The notes below the pieces were generated by a model that saw nothing but the letters and a program-made list of their open reading frames with translations, ran no database searches and was not told the DNA's origin. Both the position numbers and the translations under genes were made by a program. Below, piece after piece: positions 1-5,942 of a DNA stretch of 7,915 nt. The stretch's first letter is position 1. Every line of letters begins with the position of its first letter. Source of the DNA: Acidobacteriota bacterium (GTDB taxonomy: Bacteria > Acidobacteriota > Terriglobia > UBA7540 > JAPUME01); assembly GCA_027294185.1 (NCBI GenBank), contig JAPUME010000142.1, positions 1 through 7,915 on the forward strand. Direction: 5' to 3'.

Positions 1-457
1 TGGCGCAGATGTAAACGAAAACTCCCATGGCCAGCGACACGAGGAAGAAAATCAGGATGTGGAACAGGGTCTTGGCGCGAGGCCCGATGATGTCTTCGGC
101 CACCTTGCCGATGCTCATCCCCCGGGCGCGCATGGACAGGACCAGAGCGCTGAAATCGTGGACCGCGCCGAGGAAAAGCGTACCCAATACGACCCACAAC
201 ATGCCCGGCAGCCAGCCCCAGATGACGGCAATCGCGGGACCCAGCATGGGAGAGAGGCCCGCAATGGAGGCGTAGTGATGGCCGAAAAGAACATACCGGT
301 TGGTGGGAACATAGTCGACGTCGTCCCTCAATACTGTGGCCGGTGTGCTCACAGTCGGGTCCAGGCGAAAGACCTCCCGCCCCAGGAAACGGGCGTAGAG
401 GCGATAAACCACGAAATAAGTAACGAGACAACCCAATGCCGCCGCAATAGGTTCCAT
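1..457 (-). CDS. cstA: CstA-family carbon starvation protein / peptide transporter, N-terminal part (3' end outside window)
   Basis: This is the first 152 codons of a polytopic inner-membrane protein; the rest runs off the left edge. CstA proteins are induced in carbon starvation and take up peptides or pyruvate. The call rests on the family's hallmark stretch at residues 51-67 ([17 protein letters not shown]), followed by a Pro/Gly-rich membrane segment (about 68-98) and GAVHDFSAL near residue 98. The first residues form a membrane helix (about 4-20), and another starts near residue 131. The ATG is supported by a strong Shine-Dalgarno, AGGAGGT (complement of 464-470), six bases upstream. The gene is divergent from rpmE. 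The family is usually 500-700 residues long, so most of the gene is unseen. Family membership is firm; the transported substrate is not determined by this fragment. Confidence 0.95.
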   Translation of the reverse strand, partial: MEPIAAALGCLVTYFVVYRLYARFLGREVFRLDPTVSTPATVLRDDVDYVPTNRYVLFGHHYASIAGLSPMLGPAIAVIWGWLPGMLWVVLGTLFLGAVHDFSALVLSMRARGMSIGKVAEDIIGPRAKTLFHILIFFLVSLAMGVFVYICA

Positions 458-691
458 CCTGCCACCTCCTGAGTATAGAAAGGAACTCTTACCACACTCC
501 CGGGCAGTTCGCCATCTTCTCTTAGTATTAAGATTCTCAAGGCCAAAAAGGGGTTGGGCAGGGTGGTGCCACGCAGCCTGCGGGGTATTCGGCCATTTTC
601 AAGGGAATACAGCGCCTTTTGGGATTGCAAGGCGGAGCGGGGCGTAATAGAATAGATGTTTTCCTAGAGTACGCGAAGAATCAGGAGAAGC
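458..691. promoter_or_regulatory. Divergent intergenic region between cstA and rpmE
   Basis: This 234-bp region carries no credible gene; the open frames crossing it have no family resemblance and no ribosome binding site. It holds the cstA ribosome binding site on the left and the rpmE promoter on the right. Two small symmetric elements are visible. One is an AT-rich 14-bp palindrome TCTTAgtatTAAGA at 520-533. The other is an inverted pair GTATTC (585-590) / GAATAC (605-610), lying about 15 bp upstream of the rpmE -35 box. Either could be an operator, but both are short enough to occur by chance. I see no convincing -35/-10 pair for cstA. Confidence 0.5.
625..653 (+). promoter_or_regulatory. 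Predicted sigma70-type promoter of rpmE
   Basis: A -35 box TTGCAA (625-630, four of six consensus bases) and a -10 box TAGAAT (648-653, five of six) are separated by exactly 17 bp. Transcription would start near 660, giving a leader of about 30 nt before the rpmE ATG at 692. The spacing is ideal and the position fits the gene. No experimental support is available from sequence alone. Confidence 0.55.
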
Positions 692-937
692 ATGAAGCAG
701 GGTATCCATCCCGACTACCAGGAAGTCAACGTAAGCTGTGCCTGTGGAAACTCATTCCGCACCCGGTCCACACACAAGGGCGACATCCGCCTGGAGATCT
801 GCTCGAGTTGTCATCCATTTTTTACAGGAAAGCAGAAACTGGTCGATAGCGCGGGCCGGGTCGAGCGCTTTCTGAGGAAGTACGGATCCAAGGTCCAAAA
901 ATCCGCTGACGCCGTGGCGGCTGCGGAGAAGAATTAG
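692..937 (+). CDS. rpmE: 50S ribosomal protein bL31, zinc-binding type
   Basis: This 81-residue protein of the large ribosomal subunit sits in the central protuberance and helps bridge the two subunits. The sequence matches the family from the start (MKQGIHPDY) through the invariant block HPFFTGKQK (41-49) and the GRVERF block (55-60). The four zinc-ligand cysteines are present as CAC (16 and 18) and CSSC (37 and 40), so this is the zinc-containing form rather than the cysteine-less zinc-starvation paralogue. The family core ends near residue 65; the remaining 15 or so residues are a Lys/Ala-rich tail. AGGAG (683-687) lies four bases before the ATG. A promoter is predicted at 625-653. thyX follows 161 bp downstream on the same strand. 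Confidence 0.97.
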   Translation: MKQGIHPDYQEVNVSCACGNSFRTRSTHKGDIRLEICSSCHPFFTGKQKLVDSAGRVERFLRKYGSKVQKSADAVAAAEKN

Positions 938-1098
938 GGTCTCTCGGCGGCACCGAGCAGCGAAGTCGTTTTCCATTCCGGCATCTTCCCAGGGCCGAGG
1001 GCACTTTCGAACTCTAACCGTTTCTAGGTTGAGGTTCAAAGAGTCCCGGGAAATTCGAGCTTCACATCTGATTACCCTGTCCAACGAAAAAATCGGCA

Positions 1099-1899
1099 AT
1101 GACCTCACCATCACCCGATAATCCCTACGTCACCCACTCCAAGGTTTACTTGTTGGGAAAACAGTCGGTCGTAGCCGAGGAGCTCCAGCGCTTTCTCGAC
1201 GACGAGGGATTGGTCTTTTCCACCGACACCCCGGTGGCGGGGGAAGTTCTGGCCGAGATTGCCGGCCGCACCTGCTACATGTCGTTCGGGAAAGGCCGAA
1301 AGACGAATCTCGAATATCTGGAAAACATCATTTCATCCAAACACGGGAGCGTGCTGGAACATGTGGTCTGGAACCTGCTGCTTACCGGCATCAGCCGGTC
1401 GCTGACGCACGAGCTGATCCGTCATCGCGCGGGTTTCGGCTACTCGCAACTCTCCCAGCGCTACGTGGACGAAAGCACAGCCTCCTACGTCGTGCCTCCT
1501 CTTTATCAGGAAAACGAAGAATTGCGGCGGAAGTGGACCGAGACCATCGAGTGCGTGCGAAAGGCCTACGCGGAGCTGGCCGAAATGTCCGGCCGCCACG
1601 TGAAGGAGAAATATCCGGAAATGTCGCCGCGGGACCGGCGGAAGCTCACCCGGCAGGCGGCGCGCTCCGTGCTGCCCAACGCCTGTGAGACCAAGATCTT
1701 CGTCACCGGCAATTCACGTTCCTGGCGCCATTTCCTGGAGCTTCGCGGCACTCCTCACGCCGACACCGAAATTCGGCTGCTGGCCGTCGAGATCTTCAAA
1801 GCCCTGAAAAAAGAGAGCCCCAACATCTTCAACGACCTCACCCTGGTGGAAGGCTCCGACGGGATGCCGTGCGTCTCGGTTGTTCATTCCAAGGTTTAG
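1099..1899 (+). CDS. thyX: Flavin-dependent thymidylate synthase ThyX
   Basis: ThyX makes dTMP from dUMP in the cytoplasm, using methylene-tetrahydrofolate as carbon donor and NADPH-reduced FAD, and is unrelated to ThyA. The 266-residue product, slightly longer than typical family members (about 220-250), has the ThyX signature around residues 104-122. This starts HELIRHR (RHR at 108-110) and ends in LSQRY; dUMP- and FAD-binding residues lie here. Further family features are RSVLPN (189-194) and the TGNSR...HFLELR block (203-216). Between RHR and the signature serine (S119) there are eight residues rather than the classical seven. The ATG is the only possible upstream start because an in-frame TGA lies at 1069-1071, but I see no clear Shine-Dalgarno. 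The gene ends 15 bp from the convergent gene at 1915-2886. Confidence 0.95.
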   Translation: MTSPSPDNPYVTHSKVYLLGKQSVVAEELQRFLDDEGLVFSTDTPVAGEVLAEIAGRTCYMSFGKGRKTNLEYLENIISSKHGSVLEHVVWNLLLTGISRSLTHELIRHRAGFGYSQLSQRYVDESTASYVVPPLYQENEELRRKWTETIECVRKAYAELAEMSGRHVKEKYPEMSPRDRRKLTRQAARSVLPNACETKIFVTGNSRSWRHFLELRGTPHADTEIRLLAVEIFKALKKESPNIFNDLTLVEGSDGMPCVSVVHSKV

Positions 1900-1914
1900 T
1901 TTCGGCGACGCCCC

Positions 1915-2886
1915 TCAGTCCCGCGACTCCCGGCCCACACGATCCAGCAAACGCATCACATCGTTTTCGCAAGCCTGCCGGCTGACCCCAACCATTTCAA
2001 GCTCCCCCAATACGTCCTTGAGGTTTTCCTCGAAGAAGGTCCGACCCTCATCCCCCCTGCCGAGGACGGAATGAAGGAGGGACGTATGAATAAGAATCGA
2101 GACCGTTCGATTCCTTCGCAATCTCCACTCCCTCAGGTGTTGACGGAGAACCCGCTCGAAATAATCAGAAAAATCCGCTGACGCCCGCGTGAATTGTCCG
2201 TCGCGGTAAGCGTAAACGGTCGGCAACAGCGGCGCCTTTGAGGGGGATACACAGGAGACGGGAAGGGGAACCTGAACGATCAACTCCCAGACGCCGTCGC
2301 CATTGAGGTCTCGGGCCTCCAGGCCCTCAAAGGGTAAGCCCGAGATTCCCTCGATTCGGCCCAGGTTTCTCACACCGGGAACGCCGACCGACATAATCGT
2401 TGCCGTCGTGCAACAGTATGCGCCACCGGAATATTGCCCCAGGATGACCTCGGGCACCTGGTCACCATTCAAATCACGGGCATAAAGAGGCACAGGCCGG
2501 CGATCGCGGCGTGGCTGCGAAAAATCGTAAAGCCGAGTCCAGGGATCCCGGGACCCCTCCAGCGTATCGATTTCATACAGCAGACCCAGTTCCTGGTCAT
2601 AAAGAATGAATTTCCCCTGGGTGAAGACCAGAGGCGGCGAGATATAGCGGTAAACCACTCCCCTCAGAGTCCCGACCTCGAGAATCTCTACGGCTTCCAT
2701 TCCGTCGAGGCGGGGAATCCGGAACCCATCGGCCGAAGCAGACGAAAGCTCCCCAGTCTCCGCGCCGGAGGAGGAAGGTTCGGTAGGAGCCTCGGAGAGC
2801 TTCTGCAGAGCCAGAACTGCGAGCAGGATTGTCCCCGCCAACAATAACGACAGGACCGCTCCTCCGCTTTTTGATCCTCCAAGCAT
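1915..2886 (-). CDS. Membrane-anchored or exported protein with two VCBS/FG-GAP-like calcium-loop motifs, function unknown
   Basis: I do not recognise a named gene. The 323-residue product starts with a short basic stretch and a hydrophobic segment (about 10-27) that could be a signal peptide (possible cleavage after residue 26) or a membrane anchor. There is no lipobox cysteine. A Ser/Glu/Pro-rich linker follows (31-53). Two acidic loops, DLNGDQVPE (138-146) and DLNGDGVWE (193-201), resemble the calcium loops of VCBS/FG-GAP beta-propeller blades, each followed by a hydrophobic strand. Between them is a Gly-Gly-Ala-Tyr-Cys-Cys motif (154-159). The C-terminal third (about 235-323) looks helical and charged, without repeats. 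This suggests an extracytoplasmic domain. The Shine-Dalgarno is weak; a -10-like TATGAT lies at 2929-2934 on the minus strand, but without a good -35. It may be read from the sugar operon upstream (86-bp gap). That the protein is made is likely; its role is unknown. Confidence 0.65.
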   Translation of the reverse strand: MLGGSKSGGAVLSLLLAGTILLAVLALQKLSEAPTEPSSSGAETGELSSASADGFRIPRLDGMEAVEILEVGTLRGVVYRYISPPLVFTQGKFILYDQELGLLYEIDTLEGSRDPWTRLYDFSQPRRDRRPVPLYARDLNGDQVPEVILGQYSGGAYCCTTATIMSVGVPGVRNLGRIEGISGLPFEGLEARDLNGDGVWELIVQVPLPVSCVSPSKAPLLPTVYAYRDGQFTRASADFSDYFERVLRQHLREWRLRRNRTVSILIHTSLLHSVLGRGDEGRTFFEENLKDVLGELEMVGVSRQACENDVMRLLDRVGRESRD

Positions 2887-2972
2887 CCGCTATCTCAATA
2901 CCTCGCCCGCCCCATGAATGCCTGACTCATCATATCCCAAATGGAACTCTTGCTCCATCCGGAGAGTGCCGT

Positions 2973-3869
2973 CTAGCCTTCTTCCGAAAAATACTCCCCC
3001 ATCTTCGGCCTGAGAAAGGCCACCGAGGCGCGCAGATCGTCCATCCCACCCACGCCGTCTTCAATGGAAATCCAGCCCTGAAAACCCACCTCACGCAGGA
3101 TCGAAAAGATTCGGTCATAATCATTCAAACCGCGGCCGATGACTCCGTGGGCGAGGATATCCGGGTAATTTACGGCAGGGGCGGATTGAGCCAGCTCTTC
3201 AGCCGTGTGACCGGGTTTAAGATACCGGTCGCTCGCATGCATACTGACGATTCGTCGCTTGACGGCCTCCAGAATATCGATCGGGTCTTCGCCGGCCAGC
3301 AACGCATTCGAAGGGTCGTAGTTTACGCCCAGCCAGGGGCTCGGAACCCCGTCCAGTATCTCCACAAAGACATCCAGTTTCTGGGCAAACTCGGGATAAT
3401 GCCAGTAATTGTCCTTGTAGTGATTCTCCATGGCCAGAATGACATTCTTCTGCTCGGCATATTCGACCAGTTCCCGCAGGCACCCGGTCACCCATCGCAC
3501 GCCGTCCGAGCGAGAAACCTCCGGGAACCGTTGCCCGGAAAGCACACGGCAGGTCTTCCCGCCGAAAAAAGCCACCAGGTCGATCCAGGCTTTCTCTTTT
3601 TCTATTTGTTGTCTTCTCTTTTCGGGGTCCGGGTGGGTGAAATCCGGTGAGCAGCAGAGCATGGGCATCTGGAGCTTGCGCGCTTCGAGAGCCTTTCGAA
3701 CTTTCTCGAGGTAGGGCCTGTCCCGGCTCTCGAGGAAGCCGTCGTAGAACTCCAACCCCTCGATCTCCAATTCACCGCCGAGCTCGATCCAATCGAAAAG
3801 CGACATGGATCGCGTGACGCACAAATCGTCCATGAACCCCTTGGGAAACGCGGCCAGTTGGACATTCAT
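2973..3869 (-). CDS. Sugar phosphate isomerase/epimerase, xylose-isomerase-like TIM barrel
   Basis: This 298-residue cytoplasmic enzyme belongs to the AP-endonuclease-2/xylose-isomerase-like superfamily, whose members isomerise or epimerise sugars, sugar phosphates and inositols using a metal in a TIM barrel. Candidate metal or catalytic residues sit at the ends of successive strands: E148 in LAMENHY, D185 in VNYDPSN, H211 in SMHASD and E270 in ISIEDG. Length and layout are complete. The start is supported by AGGAGGT (complement of 3879-3885), about nine bases from the ATG, with a small hairpin just upstream. It is the last gene of a three-gene group with the dehydrogenase (45-bp gap) and the HPS-like enzyme, so it probably acts on the same sugar. 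The family has diverse substrates (for example L-xylulose 5-phosphate, hydroxypyruvate, 2-keto-inositol), so none is assigned. Confidence 0.88.
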   Translation of the reverse strand: MNVQLAAFPKGFMDDLCVTRSMSLFDWIELGGELEIEGLEFYDGFLESRDRPYLEKVRKALEARKLQMPMLCCSPDFTHPDPEKRRQQIEKEKAWIDLVAFFGGKTCRVLSGQRFPEVSRSDGVRWVTGCLRELVEYAEQKNVILAMENHYKDNYWHYPEFAQKLDVFVEILDGVPSPWLGVNYDPSNALLAGEDPIDILEAVKRRIVSMHASDRYLKPGHTAEELAQSAPAVNYPDILAHGVIGRGLNDYDRIFSILREVGFQGWISIEDGVGGMDDLRASVAFLRPKMGEYFSEEG

Positions 3870-3878
3870 CAGGGGTGA

Positions 3879-3898
3879 ACCTCCTGGCCTTCAGGCCA
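3879..3898 (-). promoter_or_regulatory. Ribosome binding site of the isomerase gene with an adjacent hairpin
   Basis: On the minus strand a perfect inverted repeat TGGCCT-GA-AGGCCA (3885-3898) is followed directly by the Shine-Dalgarno AGGAGGT (3879-3885), the two sharing one base. In mRNA this would fold as a five-base-pair stem with a UGAA loop immediately upstream of the ribosome binding site. It could stabilise or tune translation of the third gene of the operon. It is too short and lacks a U-run to be a terminator. Confidence 0.45.
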
Positions 3899-3914
3899 AT
3901 CGTCGGAGAGGGGC

Positions 3915-4980
3915 TTAGGATTCCTGAGGCTTGAGGACCGCTTTGACGATCTGACGGGTGTGCATGTCCTCGATGCAGCCCTGCCAGTCTTTCAAGGGCG
4001 CGATCCTCCCCGCCAGCGGCGCCACGCGGATTTTCCCTTCTGCCAGCAGGGCGATGACATTCTCCCAGATGGGATAGTTGTGGCTGAAGCATCCTTGCAG
4101 GGTCACAGCCTTCTGAACCAGGGGGTCGAGGGAGAAATCAAGCGGCGTCGGCCCCCAACCCACTTTTGTGATGCGCCCCGCCGGGCGGACGATTTCCAAT
4201 GCCTGCTTAAGAGCCGCGGAGTGGCCCGTGGCGTCAACCACTACCTGAGCGCCTAACCCATCCCCGATGGCACGGAATCTCTCGATGGGATTTTCCGCTT
4301 CCACATCGATCGTGAGGTCGGCCCCGAGCTCCCTCGCCAACTCCAACCTTGGGCGGTCGGCGGCGACACCGAGCATTACGAGCGGACTTGCTCCGCAAAT
4401 CCTGGCCATCTGGAGACAGAGCAGTCCGATCGGTCCCGGCCCCATCACTGCCACCGATTCTCCCGGTTGGATGTGGGATTTGACGGCCACGGCGTTATAA
4501 GCGACGCAGCAGGGCTCCGTCATGGCCGCATCGTCAAAACTCAGTTTCCGCGGCAGGCGGTGCAGGCAACGCGCCGGAACGTTCACGTACTGCGCCATCC
4601 CCCCGTCCGCTAAAACGCCGAATCCCAGCCGCTTGGAACAGAGATTGTATTCGCCGGCAAGACAGTAGGGGCAAGCGCCGCAGATACGCGCGGCGGTTTC
4701 CGAAACCACCCGATCTCCCTCGCCGAAGCCGTGAACATTTTTTTCCTTTCCGGGCCACAATCCCGCAGAATTCATGACCGAGAATTACCGGTACGTTGAC
4801 CTTCCAGCTTTGCGTGTTGTGGTACTGGTGAACCTCGCTCCCGCAGACACCCACGGCCTGGACGGCAAGCAGAACCTCGTCGGGGAGGATTTCCGGAATG
4901 GGCTGCTCGCGCAACTCGACGGCCTTCTTTCCGATTGCGTACTGCACTACCGCGGGCATGCTGGAAATCGCTTTGGCCAT
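3915..4980 (-). CDS. Zinc-dependent medium-chain dehydrogenase (sorbitol/threonine dehydrogenase-like), frameshifted
   Basis: This MDR-family enzyme oxidises a polyol or sugar alcohol with NAD(P). The gene is read in two frames: 4980 to about 4741, then from about 4739 to the TAA at 3915. They join at a run of seven A on the minus strand. Removing one A gives an uninterrupted 354-residue protein of normal family length. Catalytic zinc residues are C46 (GVCGSEVH), H69-E70 (GHE) and E155 (TEP). The structural zinc lobe C100-x2-C103-x2-C106-x7-C114 lies just after the break. The dinucleotide motif is GPGPIG (180-185). Start: the ATG at 4980 lies 7 bp after the upstream gene's stop, with GGAG 11 bases before it; an ATG at 4959 is an alternative but has no ribosome binding site. 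Whether the break is real, a sequencing error or bypassed by slippage cannot be told. If real, the front fragment lacks the cofactor domain and neither half should work. Confidence 0.85.
4738..4744 (-). other. Seven-base A run at the dehydrogenase frame break
   Basis: On the minus strand the reading frame GGA AAA AAA TGT (codons 79 onward) runs through seven A and then leaves the family alignment. Reading GGA AAA AAT GTT instead, with one A fewer, continues directly into KNVHGFGEGDR and the structural zinc lobe. The correction needed is therefore loss of one base (or a +1 shift), not a classical -1 slippage. Confidence 0.85.
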
Positions 4981-4987
4981 TCCTTTT

Positions 4988-5653
4988 TTAACTCCGAATG
5001 CGAGTGACGATTTCGCGCAGAATCGCTTCCAGATCATTTCCCGCAGGCTTGAAGGCGTCAGAATCGATCACCAGCGGCGCACCCAGCACGACGAGCGGCG
5101 CGCCGAGCTTCGGCATCTGGATCGCCTGTTCGATCGTCAACCCACCGACCGCCTGGACGGGAATCCCGACCGCCTTGACCACGTCGGCCAGCTCATGCAG
5201 CGGACTCAGCCCTTTGATCTCGCGCCTTTCGTCGTAGCCGACGTGGTGGATGATAAAGTCCACGCCCATCTCTTCCATCATCCGCGCGCAAGCGGCCTTG
5301 TCCTCTGCGCCCAGATCATCGCCCATCACCTTGAGATCGTAATCTTTTGCTGCCTCGACGACGACGCGCAGAGTCGACGGATGCGCACGGGCCATGACAA
5401 CCACATGCGTTGCGCCCGCCCTGGCGGCAAGCTCCGCCTCAAGATATCCCCCGTCCATGATCTTCAGGTCGGCGACGATCGGATGGGTCGGGAACTCATC
5501 CCGCAGCGCCCGGACGGAATGCAACCCCTCGGCCAGCACCAACGGAGTTCCCGCCTCCAGCCAATCGACACCGGCGCGAACAGCCATATGCGCTGTTTCC
5601 AGCGCTTCGGGGATGCTGGTGAGGTCTAAAGAGATCTGGACTTTAGGTTCCAT
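4988..5653 (-). CDS. 3-hexulose-6-phosphate synthase-like protein (OMP decarboxylase superfamily)
   Basis: This 221-residue TIM-barrel enzyme belongs to the group holding hexulose-6-phosphate synthase (HPS) and 3-keto-L-gulonate-6-phosphate decarboxylase (UlaD). Both work through a metal-stabilised enediolate. From the ATG, the conserved residues are D10 (SLDL), E33 (EAGTPL), D62-x-K64-x2-D67 (ADLKIMD), D112, a His-rich loop (HHVGYDE, 136-142) and a phosphate-binding GG at 170-171. At the positions that, as I recall, distinguish the two activities it has Asp112, no Arg after the His, Val169 rather than Thr, and Ala192 rather than Arg. This looks like the HPS side. A TTG at 5656 is an alternative start, with better spacing to GGAG (8 versus 11 bases). 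It is the first gene of the sugar trio, 117 bp after ccmD. No SIS-type hexulose isomerase is visible, so formaldehyde fixation is unproven. Confidence 0.85.
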   Translation of the reverse strand: MEPKVQISLDLTSIPEALETAHMAVRAGVDWLEAGTPLVLAEGLHSVRALRDEFPTHPIVADLKIMDGGYLEAELAARAGATHVVVMARAHPSTLRVVVEAAKDYDLKVMGDDLGAEDKAACARMMEEMGVDFIIHHVGYDERREIKGLSPLHELADVVKAVGIPVQAVGGLTIEQAIQMPKLGAPLVVLGAPLVIDSDAFKPAGNDLEAILREIVTRIRS

Positions 5654-5701
5654 CAAGGTCAGAACTCCAGCCTAACACGGGTGAGGAGACTTCCAAAGAA
5701 A

Positions 5702-5785
5702 TAGGAATCCGCGTCGATCGGGAGCCGCCAGGTTGCGGGCGCAACCGAGGGACAAACCGAGGCAAGAGGACTAGGAATCCGTCGA
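5702..5785. repeat. Imperfect direct repeat flanking a hairpin, between ccmD and the HPS-like gene
   Basis: TAGGAATCCG occurs at 5702-5711 and again at 5772-5781. Both copies continue into TCGA, directly in the second copy and after an extra CG in the first. The second copy includes the complement of the ccmD stop codon. Between them lies a perfect six-base-pair inverted repeat GGTTGC-GGGC-GCAACC (5731-5746) with no T-run on either side. It could be an RNA processing or stability element at the ccm/sugar operon boundary. It does not look like an intrinsic terminator. Confidence 0.4.
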
Positions 5786-5932
5786 ACTTTCCGACCCGGC
5801 CCTTTTCATCTCGTCTCTTAACCGTTTGAGCTCTCCCAGGAGCTTCCCCTGCCGCCGGAAGATTTGGACCAGAAAGACACAAAGTACCGCCCAGATCAGC
5901 ATGTAGGCCGCAACCAGATAATTCATTCCCAT
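5771..5932 (-). CDS. ccmD: CcmD-like small heme exporter protein
   Basis: This 53-residue single-pass membrane protein helps release holo-CcmE from the CcmABC complex in cytochrome c maturation. It has the CcmD layout: a short N-terminus, one hydrophobic helix beginning at NYLVAAYMLIW and ending near residue 24, then a basic amphipathic segment (RRQGKLLGELKRLRDEMKR) that is probably cytoplasmic and coiled, and a polar tail. Position right after ccmC is typical and is the strongest evidence, since CcmD proteins are short and diverge quickly. The first ATG (5932) is preceded by AGAGG seven bases upstream; that site overlaps the ccmC stop codon, pointing to translational coupling. A second ATG at 5926 would give 51 residues. 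The gap to ccmC is only 10 bp. Confidence 0.88.
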   Translation of the reverse strand: MGMNYLVAAYMLIWAVLCVFLVQIFRRQGKLLGELKRLRDEMKRAGSESSTDS

Positions 5933-5942
5933 CCGTAATCCT

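Noticed and set aside
470..477. TATACT on the minus strand as a -10 box for cstA
   Set aside because: It sits directly beside the ribosome binding site, so transcription would begin within the Shine-Dalgarno; there is also no -35 box at suitable distance.
943..957. Small hairpin CTCGG-CGGCA-CCGAG after the rpmE stop, considered as a terminator
   Set aside because: The stem is only five base pairs and the nearest T-run (four T) starts more than ten bases later; not convincing as an intrinsic terminator.
752..1114. Minus-strand open frame of 120 codons overlapping rpmE
   Set aside because: It lies antisense to a certain ribosomal protein gene, has no ribosome binding site and no family-like features.
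2829..3650. Plus-strand open frame of 273 codons opposite the isomerase gene
   Set aside because: The minus-strand frame encodes a clear TIM-barrel enzyme; the long opposite frame is a by-product of GC-rich codon use.
4898..5629. Plus-strand open frame of 243 codons opposite the HPS-like gene
   Set aside because: Its composition is that of an antisense shadow (His/Arg/Asp-rich, no motifs), while the minus strand has intact catalytic residues.
5654..5770. Possible promoter for the sugar operon on the minus strand (TTGGAA, 16 bp, TAGGCT)
   Set aside because: The -10 matches only three of six consensus bases; too weak to list.
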